Positions 14,742 through 23,503 are shown, counted from the stretch's first letter. The stretch: 42,422 nucleotides of DNA from Flavobacterium sp. UBA4098 (GCA_002382495.1 DFXW01000043.1:1-42422), one strand, 5' to 3'. Notes: generated from the sequence alone by a model not told the origin. Numbers and translations are program-made.

Positions 14742-17150
14742 TTAGGGAACTTTTGGAGTTTCGGTTGCAATTTCAGGTTCGGTTTCAATAATACTATCTT
14801 GAACAGGAGTACTTTCCACTACTTTTTCCACTACTTGTTTTACTACGGGTTTCGGAATAATTTTTTTCTGAATCACCACCGCATCATTCAAAACGAAAGG
14901 CGTTGGCATCATCCAATTTTGTCTTTTGATCATTGGGAATAATTCATTTCGCATTAGGTCAAAAGAACTTTCCAATAGTTCCATATCAAAAGGGACTAGT
15001 GTATCAATGCTAAATTCCATTTCGAGAGGTAAGTTGTCCACAACATAATAACTCAAAATTTTCTTGCCTCTTTTGCGATCGTATTTTGCTCCTTTTTGCC
15101 CAATTGCTTGAACTTCATTTGCTTTAAAATTATACAGAATCATCTCCTCAGAAGCAAAAATATCATAGCGATTTACATTTCGATTAGGAGTGATTCGAAT
15201 TTTTAATTCGCGTTTATCACCATTGATTTGATCTTTTAAAAATTCAATAGTTGGCTCTTCCAACTCTTTTATTGGAGCTTCGGTAGCATATGTAAATCCA
15301 GAATTGTATTTGCTAAACAACGGAATGTCTTTCATAAAATCAGCTGATTTGGGTTGGTTGCCTAAATAGCTTTTGGTCCAATCATCTAAATTGGCGTCGT
15401 AGGTGACCCAATTGGCTTTTTGGGTATCGGCATTGTAAATGTACAGCAAGCTGTTGGATTTGGCTTTGCCTAATTCATAACCGGATTGTACATGCGCTTT
15501 TGCAAAAAAGATACCAGCAAGCGCTACAAACAAAAATCCCCAAGCTCCTTTTTTAGTGTAAGCTCCAAAAATAGGTAACAACAATCCAAAAGTCAAAACA
15601 GTTAAAATTGCACTTCCAAAAAGTACTTTAAGTCCTAGACCAATTGGAAACATTTGAATAAATGGGGCAATAATTAAGAGTGCAGGAATACCGCAAATAA
15701 GATTGAGTATTGCGTTTGGTTTTTGAGTTAGAATATAAAAGCCAAAAGCAATCAAACCAAAGAATACAGGAACAATTAAAAACCCAGCTCCTTTTAAACC
15801 AATGGCCAATCCACAATTGATTACTATCCAAACAAAAAGAGGCACCACAAAATAATTCATGGTTGTTTTTTTCTCGGAGAAAAAATGGTAAAAAATAAAA
15901 CAAATGGCAATAGTTAGACTTACAAATCCAGCGATATAGGAATGACCGTTATAGGTAAATCCGTTAAGTAAGTCGTTGTACTGAGGATAGCAATTCAGCA
16001 GGAACTTCCATCCAAAATAAGTCAATAATCCGCTTGTAATAGTTGCTCCTAAAAACGGAATAAATCCTTTTCCAATTTCCTTGAACGATAAAATTCGTTT
16101 TCCGATACCAACAAAAACTAGGAGGACAAAAATACCTATAGCAATCAATACCATTGGAAAAATCCAACTAAACGGATAACTGATAAATGTAAATGGAAGC
16201 GTAAAATAGGCATAGTCTTCTTTGGAAACCGTATTGTCAAAATTAGCGTTAGCAAAATACTGCAACAACGGCATTAAATAAGTTCCTTGATGTTCTAAGG
16301 TGTTTTTGTTGAGGTGCTTGCTGTCATCTTGAGCCGTATGGTAATTATAGTGATCGTCTATAAATGCAAAATTATACCCTTGAATATTACCTTGTTCTCT
16401 AAATACGGTTAAGTCGGTGTCGTTTGGTAACATTTTATAGATGCTGTACATTAGCGAATTAGAAGCTGGAAGTGGCACATTGGCGTTTGCAAATTCATGC
16501 ACTAAACCTGCATTTCCGCCATTAGTCTCCATCAACATATAACTGGGTCCAGAAGAACCACGCGCTTCAAAGTTCAACACTACACCCACTTCTTTAGCCC
16601 ATTGGTGTTGGGTTACAAAAAGTGCGGCACCATTTAAGCCCAATTCTTCGGCATCAGTAAAAAGAATGATAATATCGTTTTTGTGGGCTTTTTTATTGTG
16701 TAAAAAGGCACGAACACTTTCTAAAATGGTGGCCACTCCTGAACCTGCATCGCTGGCGCCCAAAGAATAAGAATGGGGAGCACTGTCGTAGTGAGATAAA
16801 AGCAATAAGGCTTTTGAACTGTCGGTTCCTTTGATTCGTGCTAATAGATTTTTAGATTTGACCAAGTTGCCCCAATCGCTCAATGTATACCCCTCTTGAA
16901 TAGAAGTTTCTAATCCTAATTTTTGCAATTCCTTCAACAAATAATTGGCTACTTCTTCATGGTTTTTAGAACCTACAAAGTGCGGCTGACGCGAAATAGC
17001 ACGTACCTGTTTGAATGCTCTTTGGGTAGAGAATTCGGATAGAGATCCTTCTTCATCTGATGTCCATTGTGGCATCATTGTGAAAAAGGTAACTGCAAGC
17101 ACCACTAGTAAAAAAAGCGTACTATAAAGAGCGGAATAGTTTTTTTTCAT
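14742..17150 (-). CDS. Membrane-bound M28 family aminopeptidase
   Basis: An 802-residue zinc exopeptidase anchored by an N-terminal helix (about residues 8-27). The M28 catalytic domain (about 35-310) shows LLLSHYDSAPHSYSLGASDAGSG (His and bridging Asp), FTDAEELGLNGA (catalytic Glu and ligand Glu), LNFEARGSSGP and the last His in DHYNYHTAQDD. It is followed by about eight or nine membrane segments (about 325-565), a soluble domain (about 570-760), and a Pro/Val/Glu/Thr-rich tail (about 765-802). The layout resembles vacuolar membrane protease / Fxna-like proteins. It probably trims peptides on the periplasmic side. It follows the Zn-ribbon gene by 26 bases and is followed by the SDR gene. Confidence 0.87.
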   Translation of the reverse strand: MKKNYSALYSTLFLLVVLAVTFFTMMPQWTSDEEGSLSEFSTQRAFKQVRAISRQPHFVGSKNHEEVANYLLKELQKLGLETSIQEGYTLSDWGNLVKSKNLLARIKGTDSSKALLLLSHYDSAPHSYSLGASDAGSGVATILESVRAFLHNKKAHKNDIIILFTDAEELGLNGAALFVTQHQWAKEVGVVLNFEARGSSGPSYMLMETNGGNAGLVHEFANANVPLPASNSLMYSIYKMLPNDTDLTVFREQGNIQGYNFAFIDDHYNYHTAQDDSKHLNKNTLEHQGTYLMPLLQYFANANFDNTVSKEDYAYFTLPFTFISYPFSWIFPMVLIAIGIFVLLVFVGIGKRILSFKEIGKGFIPFLGATITSGLLTYFGWKFLLNCYPQYNDLLNGFTYNGHSYIAGFVSLTIAICFIFYHFFSEKKTTMNYFVVPLFVWIVINCGLAIGLKGAGFLIVPVFFGLIAFGFYILTQKPNAILNLICGIPALLIIAPFIQMFPIGLGLKVLFGSAILTVLTFGLLLPIFGAYTKKGAWGFLFVALAGIFFAKAHVQSGYELGKAKSNSLLYIYNADTQKANWVTYDANLDDWTKSYLGNQPKSADFMKDIPLFSKYNSGFTYATEAPIKELEEPTIEFLKDQINGDKRELKIRITPNRNVNRYDIFASEEMILYNFKANEVQAIGQKGAKYDRKRGKKILSYYVVDNLPLEMEFSIDTLVPFDMELLESSFDLMRNELFPMIKRQNWMMPTPFVLNDAVVIQKKIIPKPVVKQVVEKVVESTPVQDSIIETEPEIATETPKVP

Positions 17151-17176
17151 TGGTCAGGGCAGATTTGGGGTTTGGG

Positions 17177-17527
17177 TTAAATATCTTTTTTGACAAGCAC
17201 GTAATAATCATTCTCTAACAGCATATAACCTTGATCGTATAAAAAAAAATAGGTATTGCCTGTTTTTGTTTGCAAAATATTGGTAAAATACTCAAAGTCA
17301 AATCCTTTGCTGACTAATTTAGTTCGGGTAGTCTTGGACTTTCCTTCGGTATTCAATTCACATAAAATGCGATAATTTTTACGCAATTTGTTGTTGATGT
17401 TGCGCATAAAATTATTGCTGTCTTTGTTAATCTTGTTGTTATATGCATTGCGACAGCCATCGCTGCAAAATTTTTTGTCTTCACGGCCAATAATTTTATC
17501 ACCGCATTCTAAACAGCTTTTATTCAT
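17177..17527 (-). CDS. Small Zn-ribbon protein of unknown function (DUF2116-like N-terminus)
   Basis: A 116-residue cytosolic protein. The N-terminal ribbon has CLECGDKIIGREDKKFCSDGC (CxxC ... CxxxC), followed by the basic stretch RNAYNNKINKDSNNFMRNINNKLRKN and a small alpha/beta C-terminus. Very similar short proteins are widespread in Bacteroidota, always uncharacterised as far as I know. The basic region suggests nucleic-acid contact. First gene of the run that leads into the M28 peptidase, divergent from ssb across a 226-base gap in which I see no clear promoter pair. Confidence 0.75.
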   Translation of the reverse strand: MNKSCLECGDKIIGREDKKFCSDGCRNAYNNKINKDSNNFMRNINNKLRKNYRILCELNTEGKSKTTRTKLVSKGFDFEYFTNILQTKTGNTYFFLYDQGYMLLENDYYVLVKKDI

Positions 17528-17753
17528 AAGATTTGGGGGTTTTTAACTTAAAATAGGGGTTAATGAGCAATAAATGTATTTAAAATCTATCAAATATATA
17601 CATTATTTTCCGTTTTCAAACGTTTACAAATAGTTACAACCGAAAGTAAATAGTTAGTTACCGAATAATTTTTGGCACCTATTCCATCTTTGCATCGTTG
17701 ATTGAAACGAATCAGTTAACCCATTTAATTTTAATCATTTAAATTTATACGCC

Positions 17754-18077
17754 ATGAAAAACAGAGTACAATTAATCGGAAGAGTAGGTCAAGATCCTGA
17801 AGTAAAAAATCTAGAAGGAGGTAAAAAAGTAGCTACTATTACTATTGCTACAAACGATGCCTATTTCAAAGAAAATGGAGACAAAGTAGAACAAACCGAA
17901 TGGCACCGAGTTACCGCTTGGGGCAAAACCGCTGAAATAATAGAAAAATACGTGACCAAAGGAAAAGAAATTGCTATCGAAGGCAAATTAACGCATCGCA
18001 GCTATGATGATAAAAACGGTGAAAAACGTTATGTAACCGACATCGTTGTGAATGAAGTCCTGTTGCTAGGAAAATAA
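17754..18077 (+). CDS. ssb: Short single-stranded DNA-binding protein without acidic tail
   Basis: A 107-residue OB-fold SSB. The core is complete: MKNRVQLIGRVGQDPEV, KVATITIATND, QTEWHRVTAWGKTAEIIEKYVTKGKEIAIEGKL, RYVTDIVVNEVLLLG. It ends right after the OB fold and has neither the flexible linker nor the acidic tip (DDDIPF type) by which standard SSB recruits repair and replication proteins. Housekeeping SSBs are usually 140-180 residues, so this is probably a second, specialised SSB used for protection or competence-like DNA handling; a full-length copy should exist elsewhere. CATCTTTG (17685-17692) is an imperfect -7 box. Single gene with its own terminator. Confidence 0.88.
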   Translation: MKNRVQLIGRVGQDPEVKNLEGGKKVATITIATNDAYFKENGDKVEQTEWHRVTAWGKTAEIIEKYVTKGKEIAIEGKLTHRSYDDKNGEKRYVTDIVVNEVLLLGK

Positions 18078-18099
18078 ATAGTCCCCCAATAATTAAAAG

Positions 18100-18131
18100 G
18101 CACAAAGTTCAAAAGACTTTGTGCTTTTTTT
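18100..18131 (+). terminator. ssb terminator
   Basis: Stem GCACAAAGT / ACTTTGTGC with loop TCAAAAG, followed by a T7 run. It touches the stop of the converging CAT-like gene and may serve both. Confidence 0.85.
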
Positions 18132-18753
18132 ATGCGTTCATCAATTGTTGTAATCTGTCTAAAAATAAACCCACATGGTAGCCATCTACCAAACCGTGAT
18201 GCACATGAATAGATATGGGCATTGTTTTTTTGCCGTTTTCATCTAACAGTTTTCCATAAGAAATTTTAGGGCAACTGTCAGGCCAAGAAAAACTTCGCGC
18301 GTGGGATAAAGAAGTAAAATTAATCCATGGCAAAGCCGAAAAATGAATTAAATTCTCGGGATATTCTCTAGTAAAAATTCCGTCAGTGTTTTGTATTCGT
18401 TCGATTTCAGTTTGAACAATTTGGGCAAAATCAATTGGATTTTCAGCATAAGCCATATAAGAAAATCCAAACGTTTTATCTTCTCGCATTACGGTTGCCG
18501 AAGCATCAATTTGGTCAAAAATATATACTTCGTCTTCAATTATGCGGTATCTAAAATTCTCAATTGCATTGACTGCGCTCAAGGTTTTATGTAGGTAGTA
18601 GCTAAAAAATGAAACGCCAAGCGCTTTCGCATTAGCATAGGCTTGAGTACAATCTATAGTGGTGGTTATACCGTAAAAAGGCTCCTCCATTTGTTTGAAA
18701 AACAAAAAATGTTCTTTTCGATTCCAACTGTTGAGGTCAAGTTTTTGTTTCAT
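18130..18753 (-). CDS. Chloramphenicol acetyltransferase-like (type A CAT family) acyltransferase
   Basis: A 207-residue trimeric-CAT-fold enzyme. The active-site motif HHGLVDGYHVG is present, with His186 and Asp190 in the positions of CAT His195 and Asp199. The opening LDLNSWNRKEHFLFFKQMEEPFYGIT is the standard CAT N-terminus. True resistance CATs are slightly longer (about 213-220), and the substrate of chromosomal homologues is often unknown, so drug inactivation should not be assumed. It lies 12 bases after the HAD gene in a metG-led operon with no mobile-element signs, suggesting a long-resident gene. Confidence 0.82.
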   Translation of the reverse strand: MKQKLDLNSWNRKEHFLFFKQMEEPFYGITTTIDCTQAYANAKALGVSFFSYYLHKTLSAVNAIENFRYRIIEDEVYIFDQIDASATVMREDKTFGFSYMAYAENPIDFAQIVQTEIERIQNTDGIFTREYPENLIHFSALPWINFTSLSHARSFSWPDSCPKISYGKLLDENGKKTMPISIHVHHGLVDGYHVGLFLDRLQQLMNA

Positions 18754-18765
18754 TTGAATCCGTTT

Positions 18766-19455
18766 TTAGTAACCGAAAAGAGGAAGTATTTCCGTTATTT
18801 TTTCAAAAGCACGGAAATTTTCGTGTTCGATAGTATGATCAATTCGTTCATGTGCCCAAGTGGTATGAAACGGAATATGAACACCATGCCCTCCAATATT
18901 TAATACGGGTAACACATCTGATTTTAAAGAGTTTCCAATCATTATAAACTCCGAAGGCGCAATGTCAAGACGTTTTATCAAATCGGAATAATCGATCTCT
19001 TGCTTGTCGGCCATGACTTCGATATGATGAAAATAATGCCCTAATCCAGAATTATGTAATTTTCGTCTTTGGTCTAATAAATCTCCTTTGGTGGCAACGA
19101 CTAATTTGTATTTTCCTTTTAAAGCTTCTAAGGTTTCTTCAACACCATCCAGTAAAACAATCGGTTTATCAAGTAATTCTTTGCCATATTGAATAATTTT
19201 TTCAATCACCTCAATAGGAATGGTGTTGTTGGAAATGGCCATTGCCGCTTCTATCATGGAAAGAATATATCCTTTGATTCCGTAACCATACAACTTCAAA
19301 TTGGCGATTTCGATTTTGAATAATTCTTGCGAAATACCCTGATGCGAAAGGTAGTCTTGCATCAATTCGCAAAATTTCGTTTCGGTTTCGTCAAAATAGG
19401 TTTCGTTTACCCAAAGGGTGTCGTCAGCATCAAAAGCAATTATTTTTGGTTGCAT
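18766..19455 (-). CDS. HAD family phosphatase
   Basis: A 229-residue cytosolic HAD hydrolase with motif I AFDADDTLWVNE (DxDxT, nucleophile Asp at residue 8), motif II in LVVATKG, a Lys/Arg region around DLLDQRRKLHNSGL, and motif IV MIGNSLKSDVLP. A helical C1 cap is inserted between motifs I and II (about 15-100). Substrate unknown; YjjG-like nucleotidases share this build. It starts 6 bases after the metG stop, so is co-transcribed with metG and followed by the CAT-like gene. Confidence 0.83.
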   Translation of the reverse strand: MQPKIIAFDADDTLWVNETYFDETETKFCELMQDYLSHQGISQELFKIEIANLKLYGYGIKGYILSMIEAAMAISNNTIPIEVIEKIIQYGKELLDKPIVLLDGVEETLEALKGKYKLVVATKGDLLDQRRKLHNSGLGHYFHHIEVMADKQEIDYSDLIKRLDIAPSEFIMIGNSLKSDVLPVLNIGGHGVHIPFHTTWAHERIDHTIEHENFRAFEKITEILPLFGY

Positions 19456-19461
19456 AACTGT

Positions 19462-21552
19462 TTAATTTATTGTTTCTCCATTCCCAACACCTTCGGCATC
19501 TGGATTGACAAATACTAATTTTCCTTCGGTATTAGTAGTCATCAAAATCATACCTTGGCTTTCCACGCCGCGAAGGTTTCTTGGTGCCAAATTCACTAAA
19601 ACAGTCACTTTTTTTCCAATGATATCCTCAGGCGCAAAACTCTCGGCAATTCCCGAAACAATGGTACGAACGTCAATCCCAGTATCTACTTTTAAGATTA
19701 AAAGTTTGTTGGCTTTTGGCATTTTCTCGGATTCTAAAATGGTTCCTACACGCAAGTCCATTTTGGCAAAATCCTCAAATTGAATGGCTTCTTTTTGTGA
19801 TTCGGCTTTTTTGTTCTCCGCCAGGTTGGCGGTTTTTGTTGCTTCCAATTTGTTGATTTGTTTTTGGATTTCTTCGTCTTCTATTTTAGCAAAAAGCAAT
19901 TCGGCTTCGCCAATTTGGTGACCCGCAACTAGTAAATCGCTATGTTCTGCAATTGCATTCCAGTTTAATGGCTGATCGATTTTTAATATGCGGCTTAATT
20001 TTTTAGCAGTAAATGGTAAAAAGGGTTCGCAAAGTGTACTCAACGCAGCGGCAATTTGCAAGGCAACATACATCTGCGTTTGTACGCGCTCCGGATTGTC
20101 TTTAATCACTTTCCAAGGCTCTTCGTCGGCCAAATATTTATTCCCTAAACGAGCGGCATTCATCATTTCGCCCAAGGCTTCTCTAAAACGGTAGCGTTCA
20201 ATAGAACTCGAAATCACCGCTGGATAGGCTTTTAATTCGGCTAAAGTTTGTTCGTCTACTTCCGAAAGTTGATTCGGTTGGGGCACGATGCCGTTATAAT
20301 ATTTATTCGTCAACACCACGACACGATTGATAAAATTACCAAAAATCGCTACTAGTTCGTTGTTATTTCTAGCTTGGAAATCTTTCCAAGTAAAGTCATT
20401 GTCTTTAGTTTCTGGCGCATTCGATGTCAAAGCGTAGCGCAAAACGTCTTGCTGATTTGGAAATTCTTCCAAATATTCATGCAACCAAACCGCCCAGTTT
20501 TTTGAGGTCGATAATTTGTTGCCTTCCAAGTTCAAGAACTCATTCGCAGGCACATTATCGGGTAAAATATAACTTCCTTCTGCCTTTAACATCGCAGGGA
20601 AAATGATGCAGTGAAACACAATATTGTCTTTTCCAATGAAGTGAACTAATTTGGTATCTTGGTCTTTCCAATAGGGTTCCCAATTTTTTCCTTCTCGAGC
20701 TGCCCATTCTTTCGAAGAAGAAATATAGCCAATAGGCGCATCAAACCAAACGTATAATTTTTTTCCTTCGGCACCTTCAACCGGAACGTCAATTCCCCAA
20801 TCCAAATCGCGAGTCACCGCACGGGGTTCTAAACCGCCATCAATCCACGATTTTACTTGACCATATACGTTGGGTTTCCAGTCGTTTTTATGCCCAACTA
20901 AAATCCATTCTTTCAAAAAGGCTTCGTAACGATCCAAAGGCAAAAACCAGTGTTTGGTCGATTTCAAAACCGGAGTTTCTCCAGTAATGGTCGATTTCGG
21001 GTTGATCAAATCGGTAGCGTTTAAAGTAGAGCCACATTTTTCGCATTGATCGCCGTAGGCTTCTTCATTGCTGCATTTTGGACAAGTTCCAGTTACAAAT
21101 CGGTCAGCCAAAAATTGATCTGCTTTGGCATCATACAATTGCTCAGTTACTTCTTCAATAAAATCGCCTTTGTCATACAAGGTTTTAAAAAATTCCGAAG
21201 CCGTTTCGTGATGAATTTGAGCCGAAGTTCTGGAATAGTTGTCAAAAGAAATCCCAAAATCTACAAACGATTTACGGATAATACCATCGTATTTGTCGAT
21301 TACTTCTTGAGGTGTAATACCTTCTTTTTTGGCTTTCATCGAAATAGCAACGCCATGTTCGTCGCTTCCGCAAACAAACAACACGTCTCTTCCTTGCAGT
21401 CGTAAATAACGAGAATAAATGTCCGAAGGCACGTAAACTCCCGCCAAATGGCCAATGTGAATGGGTCCGTTCGTGTAAGGCAAGGCCGCCGTAATGGTAT
21501 ATCTTTTAGCTCCGCTCAGTTCGGCGTTGCCTCGGGTTGGATTTTCTAACAT
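19462..21552 (-). CDS. metG: Methionine-tRNA ligase
   Basis: A 696-residue class I aminoacyl-tRNA synthetase. HIGH motif as HIGHLAG (about residues 37-43), zinc knuckle CPKCSNEEAYGDQCEKCG (about 156-173), KMSKS loop as KLSTS in LEGNKLSTSKNW, anticodon-binding helices, and a C-terminal EMAP-type tRNA-binding domain (about 595-696, DFAKMDLRVGTILESEKMPKANKL). Flavobacterial MetG normally runs almost directly from Met into KRYTITAALPY; here ten extra residues (TRGNAELSGA) precede it, coded by a GC-rich 30-base stretch. A GC-rich palindrome also falls in the linker before the EMAP domain. Leads an operon with the HAD and CAT-like genes; promoter just upstream. Confidence 0.96.
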   Translation of the reverse strand: MLENPTRGNAELSGAKRYTITAALPYTNGPIHIGHLAGVYVPSDIYSRYLRLQGRDVLFVCGSDEHGVAISMKAKKEGITPQEVIDKYDGIIRKSFVDFGISFDNYSRTSAQIHHETASEFFKTLYDKGDFIEEVTEQLYDAKADQFLADRFVTGTCPKCSNEEAYGDQCEKCGSTLNATDLINPKSTITGETPVLKSTKHWFLPLDRYEAFLKEWILVGHKNDWKPNVYGQVKSWIDGGLEPRAVTRDLDWGIDVPVEGAEGKKLYVWFDAPIGYISSSKEWAAREGKNWEPYWKDQDTKLVHFIGKDNIVFHCIIFPAMLKAEGSYILPDNVPANEFLNLEGNKLSTSKNWAVWLHEYLEEFPNQQDVLRYALTSNAPETKDNDFTWKDFQARNNNELVAIFGNFINRVVVLTNKYYNGIVPQPNQLSEVDEQTLAELKAYPAVISSSIERYRFREALGEMMNAARLGNKYLADEEPWKVIKDNPERVQTQMYVALQIAAALSTLCEPFLPFTAKKLSRILKIDQPLNWNAIAEHSDLLVAGHQIGEAELLFAKIEDEEIQKQINKLEATKTANLAENKKAESQKEAIQFEDFAKMDLRVGTILESEKMPKANKLLILKVDTGIDVRTIVSGIAESFAPEDIIGKKVTVLVNLAPRNLRGVESQGMILMTTNTEGKLVFVNPDAEGVGNGETIN
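19818..19832. repeat. GC-rich palindrome inside metG linker
   Basis: CCGCCA / TGGCGG with loop GGT, then TTTTTG on the plus strand. It codes for part of the linker KTANLAENKKAES between the anticodon-binding and EMAP domains of MetG and stands out from the AT-rich surroundings. It may be a short dispersed repeat caught in a tolerant site. Confidence 0.5.
21508..21537 (-). other. Thirty-base GC-rich in-frame insertion in metG
   Basis: Codes for TRGNAELSGA between MLENP and KRYTITAALPY. Its base composition is richer in G and C than the flanks, and its length is a multiple of three. The insertion is inferred from the remembered usual MetG N-terminus. Confidence 0.5.
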
Positions 21553-21593
21553 AATAACAGTTTAATACTCCTGAAATCAATTCAGAATGACTG

Positions 21594-21624
21594 CAAAAAT
21601 AACTTTTTTTATCATAGGTACAAC
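21594..21624 (-). promoter_or_regulatory. metG promoter
   Basis: Minus strand GTTG (21624-21621), 19 bases, TATTTTTG (21601-21594). The -7 box matches TAnnTTTG. It lies 41 bases before the metG ATG. Confidence 0.6.
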
Positions 21625-21684
21625 TACGGTTTCTAGCCTACAAAAGTGCGAAAGACACAAACGAAGCTTTGGAAAACTACCAAC

Positions 21685-21720
21685 TTTGTCTCGTTCTTAG
21701 CAAACATTTCCTTAAATTTG
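21685..21720 (+). promoter_or_regulatory. serS promoter
   Basis: TTTG (21685-21688), 24 bases, TAAATTTG (21713-21720). The -7 box is perfect and the spacer slightly long. It supports the ATG at 21767 over the upstream in-frame GTG at 21722, which would lie at or before the transcription start. Confidence 0.6.
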
Positions 21721-21766
21721 CGTGCGCAAGGCGCAAAAAATTACAGAGAGTTATAAAAATCAAGCT

Positions 21767-23038
21767 ATGTTACAAATTGCATTTATTAGAGAGAATCAGG
21801 AAAAAGTAATCAAAGCTTTGGCAAAAAGAAACATCGATGCCAAAGAAATTGTAGACGAAGTAGTTCAATTAGACGAACAACGTCGTGCTACACAAGTTGA
21901 ATTAGACAACACTTTATCCGAATCTAATAAATTGTCCAAAGACATTGGCGAATTGATGAAAAGTGGCGAAAAAGCAAAAGCCGCTATTTTAAAAGAAAAG
22001 ACCGTTGCTTTAAAAGAGAAAAGCAAAGATTTGGGAGAAAAAGCGGAAGCTTTAGCCGAAGAATTGACGCAAAAATTATACACATTACCTAATTTACCAG
22101 CCGACATAGTTCCGGAAGGAAAAACACCCGAAGAAAACCTTACCGTTTTTGAAGAAGGTACGATTCCTGTTTTGCACGAAGGCGCGCAACCGCATTGGGA
22201 ATTAGTAAAAAAATTCGACATCATCGACTTTGAGTTGGGGGTGAAAATTACTGGCGCAGGTTTTCCAGTGTACAAAGGAAAAGGCGCAAGATTGCAACGC
22301 GCACTAATCAATTATTTTTTAGACAAAAATACGGCTGCGGGTTACAAAGAAATGCAAGTGCCGCACTTAGTAAACGAAGCATCAGGTTACGGAACCGGAC
22401 AATTGCCAGACAAAGAAGGACAAATGTACCACTCAACTATTGACGATTTGTATTTGATTCCAACGGCTGAGGTGCCGGTGACTAATTTGTTTCGTGATGT
22501 GATTTTGAACGAAAGTGAATTGCCTGTTTTGTGTACGGCCTACACACCTTGTTTCCGTCGTGAGGCAGGTTCTTATGGAGCACACGTGCGTGGTTTGAAT
22601 CGTTTGCACCAGTTTGACAAAGTAGAAATTGTTCGCGTGGAGCATCCAGAAAAATCCTACGAGGCATTGGATGGTATGGTAGAACATGTAAAAAACATTT
22701 TGCAAGAATTAAAATTGCCTTATAGAATTTTACGTTTGTGTGGAGGCGATATGGGTTTCACTTCGGCATTGACCTATGATTTTGAAGTATTTTCTACAGC
22801 TCAAGATCGCTGGTTGGAAATTTCTTCTGTATCTAATTTTGAAACATTTCAAGCAAACCGTTTGAAATTGCGTTTCAAAGATAAAGATGGTAAAAACCAA
22901 TTGGCACACACCTTAAACGGAAGTTCATTGGCCTTGCCAAGAGTTTTGGCTGGCATTATAGAAAATTACCAAACACCAGAAGGGATCGTAATTCCAGAAG
23001 TATTGCGTCCGTATTGTGGGTTTGATATTATAAATTAA
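21767..23038 (+). CDS. serS: Serine-tRNA ligase
   Basis: A 423-residue class II synthetase from the ATG at 21767 (MLQIAFIRENQEKVI). The N-terminal long coiled-coil arm that grips tRNA-Ser spans about residues 25-105 (Glu/Lys-rich). Motif 2 is FRREAGSYGAHVRGLNRLHQFDKVE and motif 3 NGSSLALPRVLAGIIENYQ. Standard length. First of a plus-strand series serS, DUF4286, rsmA, mgtE. Confidence 0.96.
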   Translation: MLQIAFIRENQEKVIKALAKRNIDAKEIVDEVVQLDEQRRATQVELDNTLSESNKLSKDIGELMKSGEKAKAAILKEKTVALKEKSKDLGEKAEALAEELTQKLYTLPNLPADIVPEGKTPEENLTVFEEGTIPVLHEGAQPHWELVKKFDIIDFELGVKITGAGFPVYKGKGARLQRALINYFLDKNTAAGYKEMQVPHLVNEASGYGTGQLPDKEGQMYHSTIDDLYLIPTAEVPVTNLFRDVILNESELPVLCTAYTPCFRREAGSYGAHVRGLNRLHQFDKVEIVRVEHPEKSYEALDGMVEHVKNILQELKLPYRILRLCGGDMGFTSALTYDFEVFSTAQDRWLEISSVSNFETFQANRLKLRFKDKDGKNQLAHTLNGSSLALPRVLAGIIENYQTPEGIVIPEVLRPYCGFDIIN

Positions 23039-23182
23039 TTACTCTATACACATCCAGAGATTTTTACTTTATGTAACCAATCCCATTTGTGTAGTAATGA
23101 AATCAATTGGAAATATAAAATCCAATTTATTCGGTTAAACAATGACCTTATAAACAAATCAATAACAAACGCACCAACCAAT

Positions 23183-23497
23183 ATGATACTTTACAACGTA
23201 ACAGTAAATATACACGAAAGCGTTCAAGACCAATGGTTACAATGGATGCAGCAAACCCGAATTCCAGCCATTTTGGCTACGGGAAAATTTTCTTCGGCTA
23301 AAATTGTAAAGGTTTTGATAGAAGAAGAAATGGGAGGAACGACCTATTCGATTCAATTTACAACGGATAGTAAAGCGACTTTGGAAAAATATTACGAAGA
23401 AAATGCTCCACAATTCCGTCAAGAAAGCTACCAATTATTTGGCGAAAAAATGCTGGCTTTTAGAACCGAATTGGAATTGATTTCTGAACATAATTAA
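23183..23497 (+). CDS. DUF4286 family protein
   Basis: A 104-residue cytosolic protein beginning MILYNVTVNIHESVQDQWLQWM, the standard start of DUF4286, with the conserved core EEEMGGTTYSIQFTTDS and an ending AFRTELELI. Ferredoxin-like alpha/beta barrel character is likely. Function unknown. In Bacteroidota it commonly lies between serS and rsmA, as here, hinting at a translation- or ribosome-related role. I chose the ATG at 23183; the frame is open upstream to 23087, but that part looks non-coding. Confidence 0.83.
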   Translation: MILYNVTVNIHESVQDQWLQWMQQTRIPAILATGKFSSAKIVKVLIEEEMGGTTYSIQFTTDSKATLEKYYEENAPQFRQESYQLFGEKMLAFRTELELISEHN

Positions 23498-23503
23498 ATA
23501 GGA

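Noticed and set aside
17671..17695. Sigma-54-like promoter TGGCAC...TTGC before ssb
   Set aside because: The spacer is 10-11 bases instead of 5, so the GG and GC elements are not in register.
18130..18753. Acquired chloramphenicol-resistance gene
   Set aside because: It sits in a housekeeping operon with no mobile element nearby, and its substrate cannot be deduced, so only a CAT-like call is made.
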